64,000 nt of DNA from Chrysopilus asiliformis (GCA_964034945.1 OZ035961.1:6244001-6308000), one strand, 5' to 3'; numbered from the stretch's first letter, positions 44,166 through 55,503 are shown. The notes: generated from the letters alone by a model not told the origin. Numbers and translations: made by a program.

Positions 44166-45400
44166 AGCATTGATCACAAAAACATCTATTTTGTAGTTTT
44201 GACGATTTAAAAACGATTTGTTATTTCGATGTTAATTGTGAGTTTTCAATAAATTTTTTTTTTCATTATTTCAGTATTTTCCATACATTTTTCTATGCAA
44301 AAAGTTCTATAAAAAGTTCTGTTGTCGCTTATCTTTAGTTAACTAATCTTTAATATTATCATCATCGAACTAAAAGTTAACAAAAATGCATTAAAATGAT
44401 AGTTATGGTAACCCTCGTGTAACTGCATAACAAAACAAGGTAAACTTGTTTTTCGTAAAACGCATTTTCATTTTCCTCCACTCACAATTTTACCAACGTA
44501 GTCGAATCGTGAATAAATATGAAAATTGACTGGAAGTGGACACTGCATTATTGTGAATTTCACTTTACGCACGAAAAGTTTTTTAACTTTTTAGCTTCGT
44601 ATTGTTTTTTCTTTCTTATCTTTGAAGAAAAAAAGGTGCAGAATGAAAATTACGGTATGAAATATACAAAATTAACTCAATTCATTTATTTGTTTGCCGT
44701 TGAGCTGTGTGCAATTTCAATGCAATCATAAGTTTGACCTCTTTCCCTTCATTTTCATTTCTTGTTTATTTATATTCTGTGTATGTAAAGCCAGTGTGCT
44801 TGTAATGTGGGTAAAATAGGGAATTTTCATCGTTTTTGTTTAAATTTTGTTGAAATGAATATCAAATTTATCCGTTTGTTTGCATTTTATACAATGGAAT
44901 ATCGTCTGAATTAAGGGAAAAATAAAAAAAACATTGCCAGATTGACTCCCGAGGATCGATTTTGTGGCCTAAATCGAACATGTTTTTCCTGTTCCTTTCT
45001 TCGAAATCGAAAGAAAAAGAGAATAAATGACGCGAAGAATTTATGCATTTCAATTGGATTTAAATTGCATTGCTTAAAGATTAGGAGAACGGCACAAAAA
45101 TATTTGAGATTGCTTCAGATGCAACAAAATGCTTTTATTGAGTACATCTTTCGCTTGTTGTATTTCAAGTGAAAGGCAAGAAAATTAGGGACAAAAATAA
45201 TTTTCATTATTTTGTGATCAATGAAATTTTTGTTGCGCAAGAAAAGTTGTCGATTAAATGAATGGTATTGGAAAAATAATTATTTTTCGATGAAATGTAT
45301 TGAAAATTCGTCTGCTTTTTACTCTTGGCAAATGCTGACGAATCTCAACGAACGCGAGATTGTAGTTGGTGCTTTCGCTTTGATTTGCTGTCATTCGCCT
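44166..45400. other. No gene recognised; intergenic
   Basis: AT-rich, without recognised domains. Short open frames at 44519 and 45221 have no splice or domain support, and the latter runs into a MITE. Confidence 0.45.
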
Positions 45401-45754
45401 AAGCGCGATATTACACACGGCAACTTTCGGGCTTACTTAAGCCGATTTTCGGGAGAAACGACAAGTTGCCACTCGAAATCATGGCTTATCGACAATCTGC
45501 ATACATGCAAAGCGTGTGAACCGGTTTGGGAAAAGTAGTAGGCAGAAATCATTTTCGTTCTGACCGTCAGCAGGTAAAGATCTTGGAAAGTATATGAGCA
45601 GCAGCAATTTCAATGGTTTGAGTCCACACACACACACATGTAAACTTGTGTAGCATATGCAAACAGGATTGGCTTATTTAAGCCACAAATGTAAGCACAT
45701 TGGCTTATTAAGCCCAAAAGTTGCCGGCTTACTTAAGTCAAGTGGAATACCGGA
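45401..45754 (-). mobile_element. Family D MITE, copy D3
   Basis: Inverse orientation to D1/D2: starts AAGCGCGATATTACACACGG and ends GGCTTACTTAAGTCAAGTGG...AATACCGGAC. The body matches D1 closely, including GTCGATAAGCCATGATTTCG (inverted) and the GGCTTATTTAAGCC palindromes. Confidence 0.85.
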
Positions 45755-45861
45755 CAAAGTGTGGCTACGCTCGACTCGAGGCTGAACTTTGGCAAATCCA
45801 CTCACAAGGAAAATTAGGCAGGTGTCCCCCTCCGATTCTTACCGCGTTTCTAGTACTTAAA

Positions 45862-46390
45862 CATAACAAAAGCTATAATTGCCAATCTGGCAATGATTGA
45901 AAACCCGTATGGTGATTGACGGCAAACAGTTGTATTAAAATTCCACTTTGAAGTCAAACTTTCCAATAAGATTTTTTAAAATTTATTCCAAACGGATTTT
46001 GATTTTTATGTAGAATCATATCCGAAATAACTTTTGTTCTTGCACTTTTTTGATAAGATGCACATTTTTTGAGATATTCGCAAAAAACGTTTTCGTTCGT
46101 ATGGGGGGTACCCCCCCTAATGGTCCATTTTTGCCCATTAACGAACTTAGCCTCAGATTTTACGAAAAACGGATCTGTGCAAAATTTCAAGTCTCTAGCT
46201 CAATCCGTGCGCCCGCAATCCGCGCCACAAACGGACAGACGGACGGACGGACGGACATGCTAAATTCAACTTTTTTTTATCATTCTAAACACACTGGTGT
46301 AATTCATTTTTTTGTGTGATGACGGGATCTTGGCGTTATAAACGGTAAGGCAAATCTAATATACCCTTTGGTTTCACCAAACGGGTATAA
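45862..46390 (-). mobile_element. Family A element, copy A5 (complete)
   Basis: Same layout as A4, very close to it in sequence (GGGGGGTACCCCCCCTAATG shared at 34645 and 46104), with a short tetranucleotide array at 46229-46256. The ends are CATAACAAAAGCTATAATTG and TTTCACCAAACGGGTATAA. Confidence 0.88.
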
Positions 46391-47193
46391 TAAGCCACAT
46401 ATTTGCGGATATTCGGTTTGAAGCGGGGTATCCTCCCCAGAGGGTGCGAGGGATGTAGCACCTTAAATGAAAAGTCTTGAAGTGTAGATTCCAAAAATAT
46501 GAAGCATAGTGGGTTGACCTTAACCTTCCAATTTATACTCCCCTGAAAAAAGTGGAATTCTTGATTGAGCGGCGATGGAAACTTTTTTTTCTGTTTTGTG
46601 TTTAACCATTGAACCATTTCTGATTCATGGTTTTTACATGACCTTCTAGCATTGAATTCTATTGGACATATTTTATATTATTTTTGTGGATGTTTTAACA
46701 TCCAATTTCCTCCCCACTTTCTAAACAACTGCGCTTACTCGTCCTTATTACTGCATCAAAAACTGTAAGGACACCTTCGAGCAAATAATGGAAAAGTCGA
46801 ATAGATTAAATGCAGAATATGCTCAATAATTTGAAAAAAATGACAGAAGTCGGGCTCCAAAAAATATGAAAACTCCATTAAAACTCTATTTGAAGGGCTC
46901 TGGTAGTCAATAAAACTCAATTGAGTGTATTCATAGTCATTTTTAAATATAGGTTTTGTTAAACATGAGTTTAGACTGACAAAAAAATCTTAAACTCATG
47001 TTTAAAAAAAACCTATGTAAGTACAAAAGCGCCTCTGTATTAATTAGAAACCGTTTACGTGAATTTAATACCACTTAATCGAATTATCGCTTAAAAACAC
47101 GCAAAATTTATTTTCTTGGTTAAACAATTCTATCACAAACATGTAATTTAAATTCAATACAGCCCATATGTGATTAAATAAAACACCGAAAAA
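46391..47193. other. Downstream flank of the first DUF1091 gene
   Basis: Non-coding AT-rich DNA. Bases 46930-47025 contain inverted copies of AAACATGAGTTTA around a short spacer, a small fold-back. No other feature supported. Confidence 0.4.
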
Positions 47194-47912
47194 TTAAAAA
47201 AAAGAATCGATTGTCATATGAACAATAACGAAAGCTTGTAGAGTTTCGTTTATGTAAAGCTTTCCTTCCACACGAAATTCTCCATCAGGAAGTGGCATCG
47301 GGATGAGATAAGTTGGAACTCTTGCATTTTTTACAATGATAGAACCCTTGGTAGAAAATTATGTAATATTTTTAAAAAATATATCAATTTTCGTTTTTAC
47401 TTACTTCATAAGGACACGTATGGTTAATATTTGAAAATTTCTTTAAAGCGGCCATACCAAATTTTGTATAAAAACTTGAAGATTTCCCAGCGAACATATC
47501 ACATGCATTCACTGTTAAATTGACCAAGTATGGGTGGTACCCGTTAGAGGTTTTCTTAAACACAGCAACATTCACCTTTTAAAATACAATTGAATAAGAT
47601 ATAATATTTAATGTTTTATAGGTAAAATTTCACCGTAAAATCATTAATAGGTTTTTTTAAATTGATAGAACCATCAATTAGGGTAACGGATCTGTTAATT
47701 GCACGAATTTTGCAAGTAAAATCCTCGACAAATTGTTCATTGGAAATATTGCATATGATGTTTGTGAATTTTATCGAATTTTTCTAAAAAAAAATATTGG
47801 AAAAATTAGTACTTATTTTGGTGGCATAAAAAAAATGTACAATTACCTCCTTATCAGCCAAGATTAGCCAAAAGGATAAAATTATCACAACACACGAATT
47901 TCTGAGAGACAT
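47194..47912 (-). CDS. DUF1091/DM8-family small secreted protein, copy 1
   Basis: Four exons on the minus strand: 47912-47847, 47783-47634, 47575-47405 and 47346-47194, joined by GT-AG introns of 63, 58 and 58 bp, all in phase 0; product 179 residues. Residues 1-19 (MSLRNSCVVIILSFWLILA) look like a signal peptide. The mature part has the DUF1091 pattern: KFTNIICN and DFTCKIRAINRS (cysteines 1 and 2), then VNVAVFKKTSNGYHPYLVNL, TVNACDMF (cysteine 3), FSNINHTCPYE (cysteine 4), GSIIVKNARVP and a LPDGEFRVEGKLY C-terminal segment. The family is known from flies as DUF1091 (PF06477; SMART DM8); its function is not established. The start is the only ATG that opens a signal peptide. No defects are seen. 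It differs strongly in sequence from the pair at 57 and 60 kb, although exon 3 has the same length. Confidence 0.87.
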
Positions 47913-48861
47913 TTTTACTTGAATTTTAGAAGCAGAGTAAATTATTTTACCATTTCAGCAGTGAATACCAAATCGTTTATCTGTTATTAAAATTAATTTC
48001 GGCATAGATGAACAATTAAAAAAACATTTTCCTATTAAAATCACATTCAAAACGATTATATGTTTTTCCGGTTTAGAAAAACGTGATGAAATAATTTCGA
48101 AATGTGAAAAAACAACAATTGTGATTGGAAAGACAGAAATATGGTATTTTAAAAAAAACTTTTTTTTTTGAGAAAATTACTAGAACTTTTTTTTTCAATA
48201 GAATTTTGAAATATGAATTGTGAAAAATTAACTTCGGACCTGTCCGTCACACTTGTTTGGGGAGGGGTGTGGTAGTGTGACGACGTTACTCGGATGAAAA
48301 AAATTGGAAAAAAGCGAAAAAGGTCATATTGATTTTGCAATTTTTTTTCGATCCAGGGGAGGAGCGGAAGGGGGAGGGGGCGGGTGGAATTGGAGTCAGA
48401 ACAACTGAAAGTCAGCGTTTTCAGACTAAGCCATAGATTTTCAATTGGAAAAAAAAACAGAAATATTAAAAGTCATGACTTCGCGGCATTCTGCATCCTG
48501 ACAAAAATCCAGCTTGTACTGATTTCAGATCTGTCAAAAATTTACGACTATTTGACGGGTGATCGATTTTTGGACGAATTTTATACAAGAATTCGATGGG
48601 AATTGGAAGCTGAGTATATCTAGATTATTTTAATTACGCGAGCATTGCTATTTAGGGAATCAAGTGCCATAGAATCTAAAAAATGTTTCGACGTTTTTTC
48701 TGTCATAGTGTTTCAAATGAATTAACACAAAAATTATCGAATTTCTAAAATTTGAGGGACACTTCAGAATAGAAAAAAAGCTTTTAAGCAAATTGCAGAA
48801 AAAGATCGTATAAGATTTTTCAACATGTGTATTTTTAACCCCTCAGATCGCGGGGTCACAT
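47913..48861. other. No gene recognised; upstream of DUF1091 copy 1
   Basis: It includes G-rich and T-rich runs (48350-48385). A 79-codon open frame at 48384-48623 starts from GTG and has no recognisable domain, so I do not call it. Confidence 0.4.
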
Positions 48862-49291
48862 ATCGCTACTTCGGAGGAAGACTGTCACAACTCAAAAAAT
48901 GTCGAATTTGTGCTAAAGGTGCGGAAGAGTGGTAATTAAGGTATACTTTGTTGTAGAAGAGTGTCACAATTGTAACATATAATTCTGGCCACCAGAGAGC
49001 AGATGTGTCGGTCTTGCATTGTGCGAAAAAGTTGCGAAAGTTTTTTCAACAGTGTCACATGTTTAGTTGTGAATCGTTATTTGAGGTGAAAGCATGCTGC
49101 TTTTTTGGTAAAACTGTCCCCTAAGTAAAATTTGCTTAAAAGTTAGTACTATTAACCATGCAAAAGCTTGTTAGTGTAGATATTTTCTAAATATCAAAAA
49201 TACTAACACAAAATATCAGAATAACTTTAAAACGTCATTTCCCAAAATTTACAATTTCAGAGTTGTGACAGTCTACCTCCGAAGTAGCGAA
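48862..49291. mobile_element. TIR element (CGCTACTTCGGAGG ends)
   Basis: ATCGCTACTTCGGAGGAAGA and CTGTCACAACTC at the left pair with GAGTTGTGACAG...CCTCCGAAGTAGCGA at the right over about 30 bp with one mismatch. About 430 bp, non-coding. No clear TSD. Confidence 0.75.
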
Positions 49292-49432
49292 TGACTTCAA
49301 CAGGTTTTTATTTAGAAACTCTAATTTACCGGAGAAGAATCCTTTAACTTTATTTTTGAGTTACCCTTTGATTAAATCTGCATGTAGTCGTTTTTTTTTG
49401 CTGACATATATTTTTTTTGTTATCATATTTAA

Positions 49433-49709
49433 CACGTTGAGCGCCACGTGCCCATCGGTGGTCATTCTTTGAATTACACAGTAGACCGTGTGCTTACGAG
49501 CGGGTATTCCTTTGGTGACATCCTGGAACCAAACTTAATATTTCTCAAAGCTAAATATATGTAACCAATGTCTCGAAATGAAACAAGTAGTGTGCCCACG
49601 GGTGGTCACGTTGTCCCACCATCGACATCCAATAATGCCCACCGGTGGTCACTTGGTCTTCTGTTGGAAAATTAAAATGCTCACCGGTGGGTACGTGGCG
49701 CTCAACGTG
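49433..49709. mobile_element. TTAA-flanked MITE (CACGTTGAGCGCC ends)
   Basis: CACGTTGAGCGCCACGTGCC and the inverse of CACGTTGAGCGCCACGTACC are the ends, flanked by TTAA (49429-49432 and 49710-49713). The interior has four GTGCCCAC/CACCGGTGG-type words. Confidence 0.82.
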
Positions 49710-49713
49710 TTAA

Positions 49714-50681
49714 GAATGAATCCATAAAAAGTTTTTCAGCATCTCACGATTTTTAGACTTCGGTCTCAAGGTGTTAAAACACATAAAAACACAAATAATT
49801 TCTAGTCAAATTCTCAAAATTGAAAATATGTTAAAACTCAAATCATTCTTAAACGGCTTCATATAAGAAAAAATAAATAAATGTCTTTATATTTCCGTTG
49901 CATCGAAAAAATTATTATAAACAATTTGGTTTTGTTCAGACGAATTTCTGCTGTTCACAAACCGTGAAATTCGAAAATAAAAAGGCGATTAAAATTCTCT
50001 AAAGTCTCGTTTTTTTTTAAAGACAATTTATTTTTAAAGCGGTTTTGGTGTCATCGACCGGTTTCTTACACGATCTCCACGATGCGATAAGAAAAATCAC
50101 GAAAAAAAATGTTTATTATCAAACAGAAGTTAAGATAAATGAGAAGCAATAATGTTTCAATAATTTGCTGAAATTATCAAATAAACAAATTAAAAACAAT
50201 TTCTTAAAATGATTAAATAACAGCTCAACAGAAAGTTTTTTTTTTCAAAGAAAATTCTTGCCGAAATTCTTTCAATCTCGCGATGATTTTAAGCTAGATT
50301 GAAGCAAAGTTGACCTCCGTTCTTTGTTTTTTTTTTCTTTTTAAATTTTATTTCATTATTTCCAGAATCAAAGAATGATTCCACGAATTTTCTTGTTGGA
50401 AAATACTCAAGACGGGTACAAAAGATGTCAGTCAATCTGGTGGGATTGAAATCCAATATATACCCAGAGATTCATTGTAATTATCTTTGATTTTGTTTCG
50501 ATATCAACCTTCTTACAGCTTCCATGAGATCCTCAATCCGGCGTTGCACGTACAGAAAGAACATTTTTTTTTGTATTATGCACAAATTGAATAGTTGTTC
50601 GATATCAAATAGGTCGAATAGAGTCAACTATAGATGCTCTTCGATGGAAGAGTAAAAGTTGTCTGAACCGATGACACAACA
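49714..50681. other. No gene recognised; intergenic
   Basis: AT-rich. No domain, repeat or RNA gene that I can support. Confidence 0.4.
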
Positions 50682-50894
50682 ATGAATGACGATGAGAGTT
50701 TTTTGAAAAGCCAGTCCAGTAGTAGTTTGGTCGGAACGGAACCGAAGTTACAAATTATGTTGCAACATCTAATAAAGAAAAATATAGCGCATCTCAATGC
50801 TACTTTGATGTTAGAAGTCATCAAGATTGCTAGCAATAATAAATGGCAGGTGTTCAGTTCAGGTCGTTTATTAACACGAGTTAATTTTAATTAG
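50682..50894 (+). CDS. Doubtful 70-residue open frame
   Basis: ATG to TAG, 70 residues, starting MNDDESFLKSQSSSSLVGTE and rich in predicted helix (LQIMLQHLIKKN). I do not recognise it. Its 3' end overlaps that of the minus-strand small gene by 24 bp, tail to tail. It may be an exon of a longer gene or chance; there is no transcript support. Confidence 0.2.
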   Translation: MNDDESFLKSQSSSSLVGTEPKLQIMLQHLIKKNIAHLNATLMLEVIKIASNNKWQVFSSGRLLTRVNFN

Positions 50895-51200
50895 TAGATG
50901 TTTTTTTTGTTCCAAATTTTTTGCACGAAATTTAATCAAATCTGAAGTTTTTGGCAAATGATATTTTTGGTCATCCTGAAGTCCATATCTGTCCCTTTCC
51001 TGTTTGCAAATGTCTGCCTGTTGGTATCCACATTTTAAAAAATCGGTTTCGGATATATCCCAATAAACCTTTGTTGGAAAGCCACCATTCGGCAGTTTCC
51101 AGTATTTTTTAAAGGTATATTCACGTCCCTTAAATAATGTCCTCGAGTTATTTCGAGCGTAATTTATCCAATCCAAATACCAGACTCCTAAGTGGGGCAT
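50871..51200 (-). CDS. Probable small intronless gene, 109 residues, unknown product
   Basis: A single open frame from ATG 51200 to TAA 50873-50871. The protein is rich in aromatic and charged residues (YTFKKYWKLPNGGFPTKVYW, then CGYQQADICKQERDRYG, then YHLPKTSDLIKFRAKNLEQK), with no transmembrane segment or obvious signal peptide. The composition is unlike the translation noise around it: a complete frame in AT-rich DNA, balanced residues, and internal Pro/Gly/Trp. A polyadenylation-type AATAAA overlaps the stop codon (50872-50867). The basic, Tyr/Trp-rich composition would suit a small mitochondrial or ribonucleoprotein-associated protein, but that is a guess. I do not recognise a family. 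Confidence 0.5.
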   Translation of the reverse strand: MPHLGVWYLDWINYARNNSRTLFKGREYTFKKYWKLPNGGFPTKVYWDISETDFLKCGYQQADICKQERDRYGLQDDQKYHLPKTSDLIKFRAKNLEQKKHLLIKINSC

Positions 51201-53514
51201 GACGCGTTTCTAAGGAGTTGCCAGCTCGTTCTATTTACCTTCTTCCCTGTAAAGTTCCGCCATGACTTTTTCGAACGGTCAGTGTTTCATTTGTGTCACG
51301 GTGCAGGCTTAGTAATACCACCATCAGATTGCCTAAGGGCAGACGCACACTACTATGTTAAGCATGCGGATTAGTGCTGTAGTGGCTATTTAAGTTTTTG
51401 ATCGTACAAAGGTTGCAATTCATCCATGGTTCGCAATTCGTGTAAAACCGTAGGTTCGCAGGGAAGAAAATTGTTATGAAACCTCAACTGAGGATGCGCA
51501 GTCCCAGTTTGGGATCGATATTTTTGAGATAGATCGATATTTTTGAATTCCGTTGCAGTTTCCATATCTTCTCCGAATCTTGATTTTGCGAAAAGCCGGA
51601 TAAATGGGGAGGGGTGTGGGGGTTTAAACAAAAATGAAAAGAATTTCTCTGAATTTTTTCACATAAAAAATTTGATCAGATTTTTTCAAGTTTTTCACCA
51701 ACAAAAAATATTTACAGTAACAAAAAAAAATTCCACAACTTGTTTAAAATCGTTATGCCAACAAGGATTATATTCTTAGGCCTCATTCCAAAGATGTTTT
51801 ACACCATTTTCTTAATTGACAGAATTAATGTTAAGAACAAGCAACATCTCGACATGAAATATGTAAATAAACAAAATGATTATACCGCAAAGAAGAATAT
51901 CTGATTCTCACGTGAGATTTTGCCATTGGCTAAATGCAACGGTCCGGGCAATTTGTAATTATTACGTGTGCATTTTTATCTACAAGTCACTATAATTTTT
52001 TGAAAATGATTAAAGGTTCTTATATTACACTTGGTAGTTGTGAAGAAATCATTACTTTTTATGTGGATCTTTTTTTTTCTAGGTGAATAAATCATAAATA
52101 AAAGTTGAGACTCGTGTCGCTGTTGTTCAATCAAACTTTGGTTGAAACGGAAATGGAAGCAAATACCGAGATGATTATGCTTTTTTTTTGTTCTGTAAAT
52201 TGTGAATCAGGGATGATATTCTTTTGGATGTTACTCGTGAAATTTTGGGCGAAACAAAATTGGCATGTGAAGATTTTGTTCCACAAAATTATTGGCATGT
52301 GAAGATTTTGTTCCACAACAAAACTATTTCGGTTTCTCATTTTCGAAGATTTGTGCATTCTTTTTCGATTGTTAATTTTAAGTGCTTGATCTCTTATAAA
52401 TTAGTTTTCCTGTGATCGATTGATAAGAAAACGATACAAATGTCGTGAACAAAATATATGAACAGGAAAAGTAACCGAGATAGCAACTGAAAAATGGTTC
52501 ATTTAAATTGAAAAATTCCATCACATTTCCTACAGATAAACTCTAATATTATCCCGAATTTAAAAATTGACAATTGAAAATACCACTTTAGTGTATCATC
52601 AATGATAATCACTATTTCATGCTTGTTAGATTTGTTGGAGAAAATCTTCAAAGGTTTCTTGTTGTCATGTTTTAGCTTTGACGACTGATCGTTCTTCTCT
52701 TCCCCAACTCGATTGCGAATAAAGAACCAAAAACCAATAAAATTTAACAACAAGACGACCTAACGAAAAATGTCAAAAGAGAGAAGATGTTCGCATTTCG
52801 TTCTTTACACCGCGCTATAAGTCGACAGTCATCTATTCTATTCTGTAAGAATCTTTTCTTATATGGAATCGCCACAAAAACTGCGCGTTTCATCGGAATC
52901 AGAAGAAGAAATATTGCTCAGTGTGTTTTTCTTGTTCGAATCTTCGGTTCCCCGCCAATTTCCCCGCCATGCACAAGGTCAGTGGCCTTCAAAGTGTACA
53001 AATAAGCTTAGCAATAATAAACAACAATCACCAGTAAACACATCTGCAATGTTGTTGTTTTTCGCTTGTTTGGTTATGTTTCGCTTTTAGCTTAAGCTGG
53101 ATAGATTTTATGTTGGGGGGCCATCATATGATGATGATTGGTGAGACTTGAATACCACCAAATTGACAGAGGAGTCAGTGTGGCTAACTCTCGTCCCCCT
53201 CATGTTCTTGAATCTAATGCATCTAACGTGTATCTAAGTAAAAACATTCAATGAATGTGGTTGATTTGGATAAAATGGGCAACGCAACAACGAATTGGCT
53301 TTTTCGCCACAAAATATTCAGAGTTGCCAGCATATTCTGGGTTACACACCTTTATAAGAAAGCATGGAAATTTTGTAATTTTTTAAATACACATTTTCTC
53401 TGTCATCATATAGAGTATTTGACGATTAACCCCTGACAATTGCAGCTTTTCTTATGTTATGTTTAACTTATAAGTTTTGTGGCTGCTGAGATAAGACTGT
53501 AGAAGAGCTGATCG
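51201..53514. other. No gene recognised; intergenic
   Basis: The open frames here (for example 51386-51631, 52499-52753 and 52863-53090) have no domain I recognise and no convincing splice context. A 32-bp tandem duplication (TTGGCATGTGAAGATTTTGT...) lies at about 52260-52321. Confidence 0.4.
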
Positions 53515-53641
53515 ATGGTCCATTTTATCTCATTAACGAACTTAGCCTTGCATTTTACGAAAAACGAATCTGCGTAAAATTTCAAGTCTCTAGCTCAATC
53601 CGCGCGGCCGCAATCCGCGCCACAGACGGACAGACGGACAG

Positions 53642-53676
<35 letters not shown>

Positions 53677-53896
53677 GACCGACAGACAGACGGACAGACG
53701 GACAGACGGACAGACGGACAGACGGACAGACAGACAGACAGACAGACGGACAGACGGACGGACATGCAAAATTCAATTTTTTTTATCATTCTAAACACAC
53801 TGGTGTAATTCATTTTTGTGTGTGATGACGGGATCTTGGCGTTATAAACGGTAAGGCAAATTTAATATAACCTTTGGTTTCACCATACGGGTATAA
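53515..53896 (-). mobile_element. Family A element, copy A6 (5' truncated)
   Basis: It begins inside the body (TTTATCTCATTAACGAACTT), continues through TTTACGAAAAACGAATCTGC, a long array, AACACACTGGTGTAATTCAT and the end TTTCACCATACGGGTATAA. The hairpin end is missing; a diverged inverse of it (GACAATTGCAGCTTTTCTTA) lies just upstream at 53445, so this is a rearranged copy. Confidence 0.8.
53630..53764. repeat. ACGG/ACAG tetranucleotide array in A6
   Basis: About 135 bp of ACGG and ACAG units with a single ACCG variant. Confidence 0.9.
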
Positions 53897-54434
53897 CCAG
53901 CCTTAATTCTCAGTATACCTATTGCGATATTTAGTAGGGGAAACTGGGGTATTCTGGACCACGGGGAATTGCGGACCAGCGTCATTTTCTTTCCCCTAGT
54001 AGTGGTTGGTTGGTTCCAATAACTGTAATCAGTTTGCCTCATGTTAAGCTAATTTTCCTAACAGTACTCGACTTGTGTATACGCACTATCACCTCGCTTC
54101 GATAGCAAATAGAAAAGTGATACTTCGAAATTTTTTTTTTCACTTTGTGTTTCGCTTAAATTTAACCACATTTTTCGAGAATCAACTCAAGTAAATATAT
54201 TGATAATATTCGCAGAGCCTTAAGCATTCGACACTGACAAGAAATTTTGCATGAAGTTTGCATTGTGTTACTAATAGCTGCCATATTGTAAAAAAGAGCA
54301 TTCGGGGAATTGTGGACCACTTTTGTCGGGGAATTATGGACCACTCAATTCTTGACATTTGACAAGCAAATTTCGTGTATTTGATGCATATAAGTGTTTT
54401 TTCATGCAAAAACACAGCATTAGATTTTCGGCAA

Positions 54435-54828
54435 TCATACTAATATATAAAAATGAGTTGGTGTATGTCTGCCTGTCTGTCTGTCTGTATGTTCCTCTTT
54501 CACGCGAAAACGGCTGAACCGATTGACTTGAAATTTGGCATGAGTGTCTGTGGTAGTTCTGGTTCCAACATAGGCATACGAAAAAGTAGCGCGAGGGGTG
54601 GGGAGAGTAAGGGGAGGGGGCAAAGTGATTTCGAAACTTAGTTTTCCCTCTATGTTACTCTTTCGCGGGGAAACTACGGAACCGATTGGCCTGAAATTTG
54701 GCATAGATCGTCGTGGGTCCAGCCCCAACATAGACTGATTAAAAAGTTTTTAAGTTCTTTCCGGTTTTCTTCGTATTCTAAAATTTAGACAAAAAGCTTA
54801 ACCCGGCAACGACGGGTATACAAGCTAG
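54435..54828 (+). mobile_element. Complete non-autonomous Helitron (394 bp)
   Basis: It starts TCATACTAATATATAAAAAT just after A, contains a short GTCT array, the CGGCTGAACCGATTGACTTG core and the GGGGAGAGTAAGGGGAGG segment, and ends AACCCGGCAACGACGGG then TATACAAGCTAG just before T. The CCCG/CGGG hairpin lies 8 bases before CTAG. These are the structural hallmarks of Helitrons (5' TC, 3' hairpin plus CTRR, A/T target). The array and layout recall mini-me/DINE-1 elements. Confidence 0.92.
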
Positions 54829-55169
54829 TTTCTAAATCGGCCGTTTTGACATCGCCAGAGGATGTAAATGATCTTCGTGAGAAGGCTGATATGAAGCGAA
54901 AGAGATTGGAGAGAAAAGGTGATAAACCATAATCGAAAAAGCAAAAAGATCGTGTCAAATCGAAGACATCACAGAAGAAACAACCATCTTCAACCTATTG
55001 TGAGGTGGAAGAATACATCGATTTCTGCATAATTTGTAAGAAAAATATGCCAAAAAAAATGAACCGCCGAAATACCATCCATTGCAACGTGTGCGATCGA
55101 GCTGTTCACTTGGGATGCTCCGGAATGACTGCAAGTTACTGGACTTGCGAACATTGCGTTTCGGACTGA
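54829..55169 (+). pseudogene. pogo-like transposase C-terminus with PHD-like zinc finger
   Basis: In one frame ending at TGA 55167-55169, the sequence reads SKSAVLTSPEDVNDL, a Lys/Arg-rich stretch with an in-frame TAA at 54930, then a zinc-binding motif with CIICKKN, CNVCDRAVHLGCSG and WTCEHC (spacing C-x2-C ... C-x2-C-x4-H-x2-C ... C-x2-C, PHD-like). Insect pogo/CENP-B-like transposases often carry such a tail. Joining the bases on either side of the Helitron keeps the frame (TCG GCA ATT TCT AAA), so the Helitron landed inside the gene. HTH and DDE domains are missing. Confidence 0.75.
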
Positions 55170-55503
55170 TTTTCAGTGCAATTTTTCACTTCATTTCACT
55201 TTGTCTGTTATATAATAAATATATGAATCAAAAAAAAGTTTGTCTATCACATTTTTCCATTTTTAATCGATTTACAAAGTGGTCCACAATACCCCGAGAT
55301 TTTTCAAAATCGCAAAAACGCCATTTTTGCGCCGACTGATAAAACTTGTATAATTTAATACAATTTGACCGAACTGCTGTGACCCAAAGAGAGGTTATTT
55401 ATCGTACTACAAATTCAAGCTTTGAAATTTTCAGAAAAAGTTATTTTTTTGCGAGTTTTTAGCCAAAATGAAAATGCGGTCCAGAATACCCCAGTCTCCC
55501 CTA

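Larger units (their letters stand above)
53937..55501 (+). mobile_element. pogo-like DNA transposon, deleted, with nested Helitron
   Basis: The ends GGGGAAACTGGGGTATTCTG and the inverse of GGGGAGACTGGGGTATTCTG are flanked by TA (53935-53936 and 55502-55503). The phrase GGGGAATTGTGGACCAC recurs in the sub-terminal region in both orientations (near 53965, 54305, 54332 and inverted near 55278). A C-terminal transposase fragment with a PHD-like finger is present. The 1565 bp include a 394-bp Helitron. Confidence 0.85.

Noticed and set aside
45221..45538. 105-codon open frame
   Set aside because: Its C-terminal third runs into the family D MITE at 45401, so it cannot be a conserved gene in this form.
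48384..48623. 79-codon frame ending ELEAEYI
   Set aside because: No ATG at the start, no recognised family, and a G-rich low-complexity run immediately upstream.
52787..53090. Overlapping plus-strand frames (72 and 75 codons)
   Set aside because: One begins with a plausible acidic stretch, but there is no domain, donor site or downstream exon I could connect.
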